Assembly (NCBI RefSeq): GCF_040958095.1
Contig: NC_091175.1
Span: 23,221,179 to 23,285,178 of the forward strand
Origin: Procambarus clarkii
Taxonomy: Eukaryota; Arthropoda; Malacostraca; Decapoda; Cambaridae
Direction of reading: 5' to 3'
DNA: 64,000 nucleotides
The first letter of the stretch is position 1; every line of letters starts with the position of its first letter. A program made the position numbers and the translations under genes. Under the pieces are notes generated by a model. That model was not told where the DNA came from and made no database searches. It saw only the letters and a list, made by a program, of their open reading frames with translations. Below are positions 21,867-32,165 of this stretch, in pieces.

Positions 21867-22763
21867 ATGGACACTCACGTGATATACGCCACCAGCATAT
21901 CAGATACGCATTTATTCCCCAATAACATCCCCGCATCTTTCCAAAATCGATTGTTTAACCAGCTAGAATTAGATCCCAGGAGGAGTTATGAAATGTGTCT
22001 ACAAAAATTACTCCTCCCTACTTCACATTACGTTATTAAGCGTGATAATCCCGAGGCATATATACGTGTAGGCGTTACGTATGAGAAAGTGAGCGAGGGG
22101 AAATACATGCATTCAAAGCATTTATTATCATCTGATGTTTTAGCCGGAACTATAAAAGAAATTAATACCACGATTAATACAGAAATAGTGGCCATATTTT
22201 CAAGTAGTGCTAAACTGAGTTTTTTAGGAAAGTCATTAAAACAATTTTCAGCTAAATATGGAACGCATTTTATTAAATATGATTCTTCCTCCAATCGAAA
22301 CAAGTTCACTACTGTGATTAGTGATGAGAATATTAGCTCTGCAACGGGGCATAAAAACATCAGTAGAGTTACATTATCATTTGGAACCGCTTTTGGGAAA
22401 GTGTTGGGCGTAGTTCCAGAAATAGAATATGACATATTCGCAAAACGTCAGTATGCCTCGAGTGTAGTTAACACATGTCTATTCCCGCCAATGCCTAGAG
22501 GAGGAGTTGATATTCTGTGTGTTTATTGCGATAGAATCTCTTCTACTAGATATGGAAACCAGTCTGTAAATATTTTGGATGTAATCTCCCTAAATGGAAG
22601 TGATAACAGCAACAATAAAAAACTATATGTGCGTCTTAACACTAACATGATAGACAGCGTTAGCATCACTATTAGGGATCAAGATAGCAACCCAATACAT
22701 TTTGATGAACGTGGGTGCACCATAGCAGTCTTGCATGTACGTCCCGTTGCAGGAGGTATATAA
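21867..22763 (+). CDS. Polinton penton-like minor capsid protein
   Basis: 298 residues, beta-rich, without signal peptide or membrane segment. The C-terminal end (SVSITIRDQDSNPIHFDERG... then VLHVRPV) has the strand pattern of the single jelly-roll minor capsid protein described for Polintons, which is thought to form the fivefold vertices. It sits two genes ahead of the major capsid gene, as is usual. It looks whole. The assignment rests on position and C-terminal pattern. Confidence 0.8.
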   Translation: MDTHVIYATSISDTHLFPNNIPASFQNRLFNQLELDPRRSYEMCLQKLLLPTSHYVIKRDNPEAYIRVGVTYEKVSEGKYMHSKHLLSSDVLAGTIKEINTTINTEIVAIFSSSAKLSFLGKSLKQFSAKYGTHFIKYDSSSNRNKFTTVISDENISSATGHKNISRVTLSFGTAFGKVLGVVPEIEYDIFAKRQYASSVVNTCLFPPMPRGGVDILCVYCDRISSTRYGNQSVNILDVISLNGSDNSNNKKLYVRLNTNMIDSVSITIRDQDSNPIHFDERGCTIAVLHVRPVAGGI

Positions 22764-22811
22764 CACCAATGCTTTCCCACCACTCCTCATTCGTCTGAAA
22801 CAAGCGGAGAA

Positions 22812-23216
22812 ATGCGTGTCCACTTTATTCCCCCCTCTGTTGAGGAATTATACATTCTGTTAACCCCTCCTAGAGGTGGTGGGACTGATGATATACGGAT
22901 TTTCAACAGCAGTAGACGTTATACGCGAGGAGGAGGAATATTTTCCTTTTTAAGCGGAATAGCGCGTCGAGCAGCGCCCTTTATCATGAGGACTCTGGCC
23001 CCGGCTGCGCTTAGCTTGGGGCAGAACGTACTAGACGACATTAATAATGACAAACAAACTTTCAAACAATCTCTTAAGAAACGCGGAATTGAAACATTGA
23101 AAGGAGTGGGGAAGCAAATGATAGGTGGAAGAGTGCAGAAAAAGAATAAACAAACAAAAAAATTAGTAAACATCAAACGTCAAACTAAAGCGAAATATAA
23201 TGATGTGTTGTCATAA
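22812..23216 (+). CDS. Polinton basic amphipathic virion-type protein (pVI/pX-like)
   Basis: 134 residues. After MRVHFIPPSVEEL come two RGGG motifs (PPRGGGTDD and YTRGGGIFS), then an amphipathic helix rich in Ala/Arg (SGIARRAAPFIMRTLAPAAL) and a Lys-rich tail. Gly-Gly sites of this kind are the general style cut by adenain-type proteases, one of which is encoded downstream. This suggests a processed minor capsid or membrane-lytic protein (inference). Confidence 0.7.
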   Translation: MRVHFIPPSVEELYILLTPPRGGGTDDIRIFNSSRRYTRGGGIFSFLSGIARRAAPFIMRTLAPAALSLGQNVLDDINNDKQTFKQSLKKRGIETLKGVGKQMIGGRVQKKNKQTKKLVNIKRQTKAKYNDVLS

Positions 23217-23254
23217 CTTCTTCTCACTCGGCTGGTGTTGTCTAAAGCGCGAAC

Positions 23255-24592
23255 ATGGCTGGATATAACGCTCTGGGCCTCCAGATGCCATTAGAACACT
23301 ATACAGCCGCTGTTAGTGAAGCCTTTCCTAAAGTATTTTCCCCTCGATTGGTAGAATCAACAATTGCCAGCAGACAAACGGTGGATGTATTACCTGTGAA
23401 TTCTGGGGTCAATAATAAGTTTACAGACACTTATCTGGAATTCATCATCAAGGGAGTGAATGGCCAACTGGTGGATTTATCATCTATAGCTTTGGAGTTG
23501 TCTATTGATCTAACCGAAGAAGATGGAATAACGCCTTTAGGAGACGCTAAAAACGCATCGTTGGTGAATGGATTATCGCAAACTCTATTCAAATCCGCTA
23601 TTGTGTATTTAAACGAAACAGTAGTTGAAACCAGCTCATTATTCTCATTCTGGTCATACGTAAAGTTATTATCTACGATTTCTGGGTGTAAGGCTAACCG
23701 CTATGATAAACTGTCACAGTTTTTTAACCGAGTCGATCCTGGTAAAATTGAAGCTGGTTATTTCACTAACGCCTCGGCTGGTGAGAAGCAACGGATGACT
23801 GATATGAAAACGAGTGGTGTGAATACTTGTTTTAAACTAATGCTGGATGTCACATCCGTTAGTGAATACGTTTTGGATAATGTGGACATCAGGGTGAGGC
23901 TCGAACTTCAACCTGATAAGTGGCTTATACTCAGCGATAATGAACACGCTAATTTTAAATACAATATCAAGTCTACACGTCTATGGGTGGATCGGGTATT
24001 GCCATACCCTGAAGGATTAGTAGCCATTAATAAAGCCATGGTGCAGAACAACTCTCCTATTACGTATACTTTTAATAAAACTTTATACAAAACGTATATA
24101 TTGGGCACAGGTCAGCGCTCTATAACAATGGACCAGCCGTGGGGGACTGTTATACCTGAACATTTATATATGATCATCCTTGATATGGAGTCTGTGTCTG
24201 GTGCATATAATCGCAACCCGCTTTATTTGGAAAACTGCGAGCTTAGTAAAGTATTAATATCGCAGAATAGCACTAATATTGTCAATATTGGGTGTGACTT
24301 CCCTCATAACTGCGCCAAGTTGTATTACACAGCATTACAAGCCTTAGGCTTCGATAAAGACAATATATTATCTTATGACACATATGTGAATGGTGGAACC
24401 ATACTGGCCTTTAATTTACAACCTGAGGATATCGATGACACCATCCCGATTGAAAAAAGTGGTAATCTGAGGATCGCTTTGGAATTTAAACGCGGAGTGG
24501 CTAGAAATAAAGTCATTCTAGTTTACGGCTCTACAACAGGTGTGATCAGCATTAACGCGGATCGTCGCGTTATTTGCGATACGCGAGGATAA
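23255..24592 (+). CDS. Polinton major capsid protein (double jelly-roll)
   Basis: 445 residues starting MAGYNALGLQMPLEHY. Its length, beta-rich character and place just before the protease match the double jelly-roll major capsid protein recognised in Polintons, related to those of adenoviruses and virophages, which would form pseudo-hexameric capsomers. It ends TTGVISINADRRVICDTRG. No signal peptide. It looks whole. The fold is inferred from the family, as no structure comparison could be run. Confidence 0.9.
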   Translation: MAGYNALGLQMPLEHYTAAVSEAFPKVFSPRLVESTIASRQTVDVLPVNSGVNNKFTDTYLEFIIKGVNGQLVDLSSIALELSIDLTEEDGITPLGDAKNASLVNGLSQTLFKSAIVYLNETVVETSSLFSFWSYVKLLSTISGCKANRYDKLSQFFNRVDPGKIEAGYFTNASAGEKQRMTDMKTSGVNTCFKLMLDVTSVSEYVLDNVDIRVRLELQPDKWLILSDNEHANFKYNIKSTRLWVDRVLPYPEGLVAINKAMVQNNSPITYTFNKTLYKTYILGTGQRSITMDQPWGTVIPEHLYMIILDMESVSGAYNRNPLYLENCELSKVLISQNSTNIVNIGCDFPHNCAKLYYTALQALGFDKDNILSYDTYVNGGTILAFNLQPEDIDDTIPIEKSGNLRIALEFKRGVARNKVILVYGSTTGVISINADRRVICDTRG

Positions 24593-24601
24593 AATACTAA
24601 T

Positions 24602-25180
24602 ATGAATTGTTTGGAAATAAATGAGGCTATCAGAAGTAATTTAGGTGCTAGGGTAGACTATCTAGGATGTTTCCTAGCTGATGACGTACGGAAAATACGG
24701 ATAAAAATACATAAAAAAAGACCTGTGGTGTTCATAATCAACACTCTGGAGTCTGGTTCACGTAATAAAATGGGCCATTGGATAACATTCTATGTAAATA
24801 AGGATGAAGGTAGAAGCGAGATAGTTATACTAGACAGCTATGCCAATCCTGCAATAGGATCTTATTCAAGATATTTCGAAGAGTTTATGTCTTACTTCCA
24901 AGACTATACCCTATATATTATGAAGAAAAGGATTCAATCCTTGAATAGTTACTTCTGTGGGAATTACGCCGTTTATTTTGCATATCATTTTTGCAGACTA
25001 GGCTTAGAGCCCGCCCTGCTTCACTTTGATGAAGCGTTTAAATATGGTCAATTTCGCAAGAATGATGAAAAAGTGTTGAAATTCAATTACGCTCAGATGA
25101 AAATGCCTGTGTGTAAGCAAACATTCTGCTTAAACGGTAGTGATGCTGAGTGTGAAACGCTGTGTGACGAAGTTGGCTAG
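24602..25180 (+). CDS. Polinton adenain-like cysteine protease
   Basis: 192 residues with the Ulp1/adenain catalytic layout: His in MGHWITFYV, Asp in VILDSYANP, Gln in RIQSLNSYFCGNYAV and the nucleophile Cys in the same stretch. In adenoviruses this class cleaves capsid and core precursors at Gly-rich sites during maturation. It starts 9 bp after the capsid stop region, so it is likely co-expressed. The C-terminus is unusually Cys-rich (CKQTFC, CETLCDE). It looks whole. Confidence 0.93.
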   Translation: MNCLEINEAIRSNLGARVDYLGCFLADDVRKIRIKIHKKRPVVFIINTLESGSRNKMGHWITFYVNKDEGRSEIVILDSYANPAIGSYSRYFEEFMSYFQDYTLYIMKKRIQSLNSYFCGNYAVYFAYHFCRLGLEPALLHFDEAFKYGQFRKNDEKVLKFNYAQMKMPVCKQTFCLNGSDAECETLCDEVG

Positions 25181-25294
25181 GATGATAGTGTGGTGAGTAA
25201 TACTTTATGTTAGGATTGAATGATGAACATAATAATGTCTGTATTTATGTTTACAACATTGACAACAACAGAACTTATAACCTTTTCCCCTTTC

Positions 25295-25440
25295 TACAGA
25301 TTGACTGATTGACTAGCGTGTCGGGAAGGATCGTTGGAGTGGATGAATGACTCCCAATTGGTCTGTCTACTACCTAAACCCGTTCTACAGATTGGCTGGT
25401 TGACTAGCGTGCCTGGAAGGTTCGATGGACTGAATGAAAG
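25295..25440 (+). repeat. Imperfect duplication in Polinton 3' flank
   Basis: TTCTACAGATTG..TG.TTGACTAGCGTG occurs twice about 85 bp apart downstream of the protease gene. Confidence 0.7.
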
Positions 25441-25522
25441 CCTTTCTACATCTGTCTGCTAGCTAAACCACCAAGAAGAAGTCTTATTATTATTATTATC
25501 GTTGTAAATCGCTTAAGTGTTT

Positions 25523-25536
25523 AATAAAGAAATAAA
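25523..25536 (+). terminator. Tandem AATAAA signals for Polinton late transcript
   Basis: Two AATAAA hexamers (25523 and 25531) about 340 bp after the protease stop and ahead of the right inverted repeat. Confidence 0.6.
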
Positions 25537-25680
25537 TTTATATATAATGTGTTTACTTTACCCTCGTTTATTGCTCTCACCATGATGATCACGTTACGAT
25601 ATAGCTTACACATACTAAAAGGGATTGCACAGAATAATGGTTGATGGTATGGGAGCGGTGGGGGGTTGAGGGGTGGGAGT

Positions 25681-26494
25681 GATTGCTGGTTGGCAGGTGC
25701 TGGTCTGTCTGTCGGCAGGAGTATGTACCTCGCTCCTCCTTAACGGAAACGCAGTGTATGGGGGCCCACCGTGGGATGAACAGCTCCACTCTGAAGACAA
25801 CGAAAACCCTTTAAGACAAATGGCCCCACTTCCGCAGGAGGGTGCTCTCTCGTTCTCTTACCCTCGACACTTACGACTTCCTGTAGGGGGGAGCTAATGG
25901 ACGTCCAGGCTTTCCTCTCAAGTATGGGGGTTCTCCTCTCCCTCCCCCCTCCCCCTCCCCAAACAACATAACCACTATGTTGGATCCCCTCGACCTCTAC
26001 TCACGATCATCAAACTATTATCGCCACTCAGGATTAAGTCTATGACAAACACACACATATTCATTTACTCCTTCCTCATATTCCACTCATATCATTGTAT
26101 TTTCATACGTCTTCCCAGTAATTCCCCTTGTGACCAGAGCGACACGATACACCTGCTCACCCACCACTCAAGACTGCGTCCGACACACGCCAAACTTCCG
26201 GGAAATTCCCCTCCCAAACCCTCTGCGACTACGACGACGCGCTGCGACGACGACGACGCATACCACCTGGCACCCATCAACAACAACAACAACAACAACA
26301 ACATGACTTACTCTCTTTCCTGACCACATACCATAACACAGGACGCTCACACGCGTCCGAAACGCGCCAAACTTCCGGGAAAATCCCCCCAAAAACCCTG
26401 TGCGACTAGACACCTGCGCACCACCTGCCCAGCTGACTCTATAGAGCCACCTGGGCAGGTGGTGCGCGCGGTTCTAGTCGCACTTTACACTACT
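25681..26494 (-). repeat. Polinton right terminal inverted repeat
   Basis: Reverse complement of 6630-7412, including the subterminal palindrome (26400-26483) and both kappaB/ETS/E2F-like modules. It is about 30 bp longer, through simple-repeat expansions (CAA, CGA, C-rich). Confidence 0.95.
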
Positions 26495-26500
26495 CACCTG
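26495..26500. repeat. Polinton target-site duplication, right (CACCTG)
   Basis: Exact copy of 6624-6629 directly after the right tip. Confidence 0.95.
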
Positions 26501-26559
26501 ATCATAATTCCATAGAAGACATCACTGCAGGTGCATTGGCAGTCGGAAGTAGAGGTGAC

Positions 26560-29000
26560 ATGGTCAGGAGATCAAGAAGGATAAGAGGATTGAATCCCGG
26601 GTAGCAACCAACCTCCTCAAAGTGGTTGGAAAATGGGACTCCGCAGGGAGAAATACTAAGCCCATTCCTCTTCATCTGTCTCATGGAACAATTCATGAAG
26701 CTACCAAACGCCAAACTATCTAACTATGCAGACGACTTTGTGGTCATTATCAATGTCAAAGGCACTAGGAATTATGCACAAAAATGCCTAGACATCGTCA
26801 GCAGGGAAACGGAACGCAAAGTGGTAAAAATAAACAACAATAAAACCAAAGCAATGGCCGTTAAAATGAGAACTCAAGACATCAGACTCGCAATACAAGG
26901 GCATGATATTGAGTGGGTTACCTTTTTTCAATACCTTGGAGTCATAATAGACAGCTATTTGAAATTCACGCAAGAAATTGAATATCTTTGGCAACGTTGC
27001 AAAGCCAGAAACACAGTTTTGCGTTCCCTGACAAGTCTTGGAAATAGTGCAACTATACCAGTACTCAAAATGTACTACGTTCAAGCAGTTAGGTCACTCA
27101 TTGACTGCCACTGCTCTTACATCCTTCTATGATAACCAAGGGGAGAAACTTGAAGTGTCACAAAATTATGCCCCCAGAGCAATGCTGGGAGTATCTATAT
27201 GGACACGTCGAGAGAATTTAAGAATGGAAACCAACTAACCAGACTTAGGAAACATGATCAAACAAAGAATAGCCACTATAACAGCAAAACTTGTTGGAAC
27301 CATCTCCAGACTGTCAATCAAAGATAGCATACATAGATCGTTTCACAGAAACCTTCAATATAGAACAAGTGCATGGACGGATAATCTGGTCAAGATTCTA
27401 GGGAAAGTGGACTTGAAACGGACCAGTATTTCACAGATTAATGAGGAAAATCAAGAAGAAAATGCTCATGTCTATCAAAAGTCCCCACAGAGCCAAAGTA
27501 GCTGAAGGAAGATCCACTGCGATGTGGTACGAGCAAGCTACTGGGTACTACTCTCTCAAGCTTGGCAAAAAGATATCCAGAGATATTGCAGTAGCCATAC
27601 ACAGACTACGACTTTGTTACAAGTGCTTGTTACGAACCCGGATCCAGCGTCCGAGCCTGGAGCAGTGACAACCACGCCATCTGTGGGTCAGCTCCCGAAA
27701 CCCCCGCCAAGCGGACGACGACACCTGGTGAGGACAGCGTGTACTGGCCTCGAGGACCAGTTTCCAGTCTGGTTCAGCGCTCAACACCGCCGCTCCTGAC
27801 CTCTGGTGAGGTGGTGCTCCGACGACAGCGCCATCTATGGACTGGATACGTCAGGTGTTTGTGCCCGAGCCCGTAAGTGAGGTGTATTAGTGTCCCGGTT
27901 ATTGATGACGTGTCTGCTTACAGAGCCGACCTGGGACCACTGTGATGGAAGTGGAGTCAGTCTACCCGAGGCAGCCAGTTTCCATACCTTGAACGTTGCT
28001 GCAGCTGTTGTGAAGTCGTCCCCCCGGAAGAACACTGTGGTGTGTTAGCCTGCCAGTGGAGTGGCAGTAAAAGGATTTACCCGGGACCGACTGTTGGAGA
28101 CGATCATCCACTGGGGTACTGAAGACAGGAGAGTGACTTGTGTTGTCACACGAGGCTCCTGTCTAGGGCGTTCCCCTTTTATCGTTCGTGGAGTGGCCGT
28201 ACCAGCCTTGTTGGCTCAGAACCTGCCAGCAGACCAGCTGGACGTGTGGTTGACGGCCTCCACGGCGGTGCCCCCAGTGGACCCGTGTTTTGGCTGACCT
28301 GTGGCCCGGGTAGGCTCGGCATTCTCAGAGGACACGTCATGAGGCCACGAAGAAAGCACCAAGGACTCAGCACCGAGAGTTGTAGCACCAGCGTCTTCAG
28401 CAGAAGACAACGATTATGGATTAATCCCCTTGTATAGTGTTAACACCCCCCCTCCTTGTGTAACCGTTTTATATATTATTTATTGGTGACGGACATTATA
28501 TAATATTAAGTTCTTAACTTTCTTTCCCTACTCCCTTTAAGTTACTTGCGTCACGGATCTCATCCCTTGATAGCCACTACTGGCTTGGGAACGGATACAT
28601 TATATCTTCCTCTAACAACATCAAAGTAAGGACCCCGTTGCGTCCCGAGAGGGCCGTAACAGTGCTGCTGGTTGATAATAAACCCAATAGTGAAAGAGTG
28701 TCATATCTGTGGAACAGATATAGAGGCGCCACTATTGCATTACTTACTGGATTGTGATGCAACTGAATCCTTGCGCATCAAACTCAACATTAATCCCACG
28801 ACAGCAGCTGCATTAGATGCAAATTCCACTCCGACTACAATGATTAAAAAACGAGTTGAAGAATGGGACACAGTAGTGTGCCTCTACATCCGCCATGAAG
28901 ATTATACTACTAAAACAAGACTAAAATCAGTCCGCTAAAACAGAAGCGAAAATGATACCAGGGAAAAGAAGGAACCACCTCCATTTAAAACTTTGACCCA
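26560..29000 (+). mobile_element. I/Jockey-like LINE fragment, interrupted by a solo LTR
   Basis: Plus-strand reverse transcriptase remnant. ENGTPQGEILSP (motif B) and NYADDFVV (catalytic motif C) lie at about 26626-26745, followed by thumb-like sequence to 27130 and further degraded coding to 27620. After the LTR (27628-28661) coding sense resumes with a CxxC...H....C zinc knuckle (CHICGTDIEAPLLHYLLDC near 28690-28746), typical of the end of I-clade LINE ORF2 proteins. There is a stop at 27130 and others beyond, so the copy is dead. The 5' half is missing. Confidence 0.8.
27628..28661 (+). mobile_element. Solo LTR of an LTR retrotransposon
   Basis: A 1034-bp unit with TGTTACG...CGTAACA ends, flanked by a 5-bp duplication GTGCT (27623-27627 and 28662-28666). 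It has no internal coding and matches the inverted copy at 50423-51449 along its length. TG/CA ends, a 5-bp duplication and lack of internal genes identify a solo LTR (Ty3/Gypsy or BEL type cannot be told apart). The orientation given is relative to the other copy only. Confidence 0.9.
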
Positions 29001-29239
29001 AATATCACAGTAACAAAATTATCGCAAATAACCGAACTCAATTATGGGCTCACTGTAGCCCATGCTACATGGACATTTCGTTCGGAGTAGCTAAATCTAA
29101 ACACCAACAACAAAACTCTCTTCTTTATCAAATTCACCCCAAACATCTACCACACCAGTTGCAACCCTGGTCCTATGCCAGATAAGTCCACTACAGGATC
29201 CCAATAGCCCGTTACTACTTGGAACTTTTTTGAACTAGC

Positions 29240-29465
29240 TGAATCTGAAACAACAAACAACATCTACTTCTGTTGGTAGATGTTGTTTGTTATTTTAGAT
29301 GTGCGGGCATCCGTGCCATCTCTGAGGTGGCATAATTTTCAACAATTAATCTCTTCTTTTATAGGACTTGATAATGGTCCAAGAAGGACCGAAATGTCAT
29401 CGTTTCTCCATATTCTGATGTGTGAATTGCTCATTATATCTCCGGCCACGTTATTGTGACTCTTC
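29240..29465 (-). mobile_element. Penelope-like pLTR fragment
   Basis: Read on the minus strand it carries the GAAACGATGACATTTCGGTCC...GGACCATTATCAAGTC block that also precedes the Penelope-like element at 53.43 kb. It forms the right edge of the composite insertion, and the split minisatellite resumes immediately after it. An inverted TAGATGTTGTTTGTT pair lies at 29254-29295. Confidence 0.65.
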
Positions 29466-29515
29466 GTCTGCATCTATCAGATGTGTAACAATGAAAAATA
29501 TGTCAGATGCATTTA
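29466..29515. repeat. AT-rich minisatellite (right part of the split array)
   Basis: TCTATCAGATGTGTAACAATG matches the units at 4700-5745, marking where the ancestral intron continues. Confidence 0.8.
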
Positions 29516-29589
29516 CAATATACCAGTAAACGTCTCCGGGCAAGTAACTTTCAACTTGATGAAAATGTGATACAACACTGTCCATGATC

Positions 29590-29851
29590 GACACACCTGT
29601 GTCATGGACACCTGCAGCCTGGCCGAGCACCTGTTACAACACTGTCCATAACCCCACTCACCTGTGTCATGGACACCTGCATCCTGGCCGAGCACCTGTT
29701 ACAACACTGTCCATAACCCACTCACCTGTGTCATGGACACCTGCAGCCTGGCCGAGCATCTGTTACAACACTGTCCATAACCCACTCACCTGTCATGGAC
29801 ACCTGCAGCCTGGCCGAGCATCTGTTACAACACTATCCATAACCCACTCAC
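29590..29851 (-). repeat. Minisatellite of partial exon copies (62-65 bp unit)
   Basis: Four tandem units directly downstream of the 29926-29852 exon donor. Each repeats the last ~33 bases of that exon in diverged form (GCTCGGCCAGGCTGC...CCATGACACAG), its GTGAGT donor, the next bases of intron, and a TTGTAACAG acceptor-like end. Every unit is therefore a potential 34-nt micro-exon. Confidence 0.85.
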
Positions 29852-29926
29852 CTGTGTCATGGGGATTAGCTGCCTCTCCGAGCACCTGTTCATCTCCTTC
29901 CACAGTGACTCGGCATCTGACAGGAT
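29852..29926 (-). CDS. FBH1: FBH1-like helicase, 25-codon exon
   Basis: Acceptor ATTGTCAG and donor CAG/GTGAGT enclose 75 nt in phase 0/0, encoding ILSDAESLWKEM to LIPMTQ. It connects the 36261-36129 exon to DGVVKAW of the 4650-4522 exon and corresponds to the vertebrate FBH1 stretch with LW..M......C......MTH ahead of DGYLKLWQL (from memory). Its 3' half has been tandemly copied into the downstream intron. The downstream intron is 25.2 kb and contains the Polinton; without the nested insertions it would be about 1.5 kb. Confidence 0.87.
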
Positions 29927-30029
29927 CTGACAATATAAAGTTAAATTATAAACACAAAGTACTTTGTTGGTCAGTTATCGTCACTGTGTCTTCCTTCCAG
30001 GTACAGCGTAACATACTGTAATATTTCTG

Positions 30030-30310
30030 GACTTGACCTTGCATCGATGTGTGAAATTAAGGGAAACTTTTCTAGAGAGCGCTTAGGGAAAAAATTCTTC
30101 CTTAGTGCTTAAGGGAAAGCATGTTTCTCTAGAGACTAAGTTATTGCATATACATCTAGCGTATACTAGTATGCTCCTTCATCCCTTAAAGGAAAGTATG
30201 CTCCACTAGTGATTAAGGGAAAATATGCTACTCAATTCAGGGTAAATATACTTCACCATCGCTCCAAGGGTAAGTGTACTTCACCAGTGCTTCTGGGTAC
30301 ACCACAGATA
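30030..30310. repeat. Degenerate repeat with AAGGGAAAGTATGCT-type units
   Basis: Loose tandem copies of a 30-35 bp unit (AAGGGAAA...GCTTC/CTCTAG). Poorly conserved. Confidence 0.5.
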
Positions 30311-31260
30311 GAGTATGACATGTCTGAGTTACATGGTCTAAGAGAGAAATAATGGCTCATGTGTAGCTATTTATAGAATAAAGCCAAACCCTACCAGGAT
30401 ACAGAGAATGTCTAGTAAGTAAATGACCACCATTTTGAAGACAACACCCCAGGGAGGAGTCTGTAATGGGTTCCATACAAAGATATGAAATTAAATCCAA
30501 TAGCTATAAGTATATTATGGTAATCCTCTAAAATAAATATATAATCATTAAATGATTGTTTAATCAGAAAAGTTTGGTTAACGATTGTATTAAGCGGTAT
30601 TTAAAACAGGTTGGGTGCCTATACCCGCCTTCGTGGGGATTTAACTAGTGTCTAGACTCTGCCGCTAGAGTAAACACTCTAGCACCACAACAAAGGTAAA
30701 CCACTGTTATATACACTGAGTTTCTGCCGTTTTATATATCCATGGACCTTTGTATGGTGGTGTAAACTACACATATAAGTGGATAAACATTAAGACTCAC
30801 TGTTTAAAGAGACTAAAGTGTGTGTCTTGCTAGAAACTGTGAGTGAAAAGTGATGTCACACCGGCGCAACTCGAGCTGAAGGAGCCAGACACAATAATAA
30901 ATCCTATACCACCACAACGGTAGTTAACAACACTACACTACTGAGCATCGGGTCTGCATTCACATAAAATAATACGATTAAGAGTTTGATGAAATAAGCT
31001 AGATACTGTGGGTCCACTTTTCTGGTAGGTCTTTGCTATAATCCTTTTTTCCTCTGCAAACTCGTTATGCCGTTACGAGCCCATCTTAGTAAGGTAATTA
31101 CTTGCCACTTAGGTGCAAGGACGTGTCGTGTGTAGAGGCTCTGTGCTTGGTGAAGATGTCACATACAAGTGAGAAGTCGGAGAGGTCACATGCAACTCAT
31201 CGCTACTTGGAGAAAGGTGTAGCTCTACAAGTTCTGCCAGGTAAAAGAGGGCATTTGTCC
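30311..31260. other. Intron sequence without recognised gene
   Basis: Unique-looking, AT-rich. A TGTAATGGGTTC near 30462 and GAGCCCATCTTA near 31077 could be the ends of a ~0.6-kb non-autonomous transposon, but the match is weak. No coding potential was recognised. Confidence 0.35.
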
Positions 31261-31261
31261 A

Positions 31262-31425
31262 ATATGGCAACACCAACATATTGGACTAACCCTCTACATG
31301 GACAGAAGCTTCACATTATATTATAGATTCAACAACATTTTTGACTAACCCCCTACTTGGACTGAACCTAATCATTATGTTACAAATTCAACAACATATT
31401 GGACTAACCCTCTACTCATTGTGAA
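31262..31425 (-). repeat. Distal part of the 36.1-kb exon donor-derived minisatellite
   Basis: Three ~60-bp units (CAACATATTGGACTAACC... TCTAC.TGGACTGAACC) of the same family as 35745-36128. The array appears to have been split by the sequence in between. Confidence 0.8.
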
Positions 31426-32165
31426 TCCCAGTGGCCTCGTGACCTATAATCTTCCTTGGGTGGGAATTATTCCCCATCCAAACATAATATTGACTGAAAA
31501 CTGATGTATAGTGTGGTCTGTAGAATAAACTAGAGTCGCATGAGAGAGAAGAGACAGGTTTTGAGGGCATTTATGTATGTTACTGAGTAACATATTAAGT
31601 GAGCAGGAAGGTGGCGACATGGGAATTTCCCAAGGAGACAGGAATTTGATGATGTCGTCATTGGCCATTGAGGGAGGAGCCAAGCTGTGACGCATCACGA
31701 ACAGAGGCTGTCATTGGTTAAGACATCACTTGCAAGTGTGGGGTTGGTGAGGTCACACACAACTCGTCACTACTTTATGAACGGTACAGTTCTGTTGTCT
31801 TGGTGAAGGAAGAAGAACTTGTTCCATGACAGGAACAAGTTCTATCAGTTAGGAGGGCGACTGCGGTGTCAACCTCAATCAGTGGCCAGGAGTGACGTTC
31901 AGAAGGCAATGAGAGTGGAGCGAGTATAAGGTTTACTCGCTATCTGTAGTGAGTAAACTTATACTCGCTATAAGAGTGACTATACTTTGGTGTCATACGT
32001 GGTAACCTACAAGTGGTTTTATTTGCCCCAGGTGAGGACAGTGTGACAGGTTAACCAGAGTGGATGCTTGCGTCTGACCCCCCACAAGCAAGCCAGGAAC
32101 AGAAAATTCGACAGTGGCATTCGAGAAGGGAGTTGTGGACGACCTGGGGGAAGGTAGACCCTAGG
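31426..32165. other. Intron sequence, loose duplications only
   Basis: Contains a diverged ~100-bp duplication of the 31140-31240 block (GTCACA...CAACTC.TC.CTACTT at about 31700-31770) and a short TATACTCGCTAT inverted motif near 31925-31970. No gene was recognised. Confidence 0.35.

Larger units (their letters stand above)
6630..26494 (+). mobile_element. Polinton (Maverick) element, near-complete
   Basis: A 19.9-kb self-synthesising virus-like DNA transposon. It has 0.8-kb terminal inverted repeats ending AGTAGTG, a perfect 6-bp target duplication and the standard gene set, all on the plus strand: zinc-knuckle exons, protein-primed type DNA polymerase B, FtsK/HerA-type ATPase, integrase with chromodomain, small basic proteins, penton-like and double jelly-roll capsid proteins and an adenain-like protease. 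Without the 6.2-kb tandem array in its 5' intron it would be about 13.7 kb. The arms differ from each other by little more than simple-repeat length changes, so the insertion looks young. It is broken: about two breaks in core genes, perhaps one more in a small late gene; the rest looks whole. It lies antisense in an intron of the host helicase gene. Confidence 0.96.

Noticed and set aside
25589-25897. Coding genes at the inner edge of the right inverted repeat
   Set aside because: They are mirror images of frames in the left arm and have no conserved domain.
30462-31090. Possible non-autonomous DNA transposon or solo LTR
   Set aside because: End similarity (TGTAATGGGTTC versus GAGCCCATCTTA) is weak and no clean target duplication was found.
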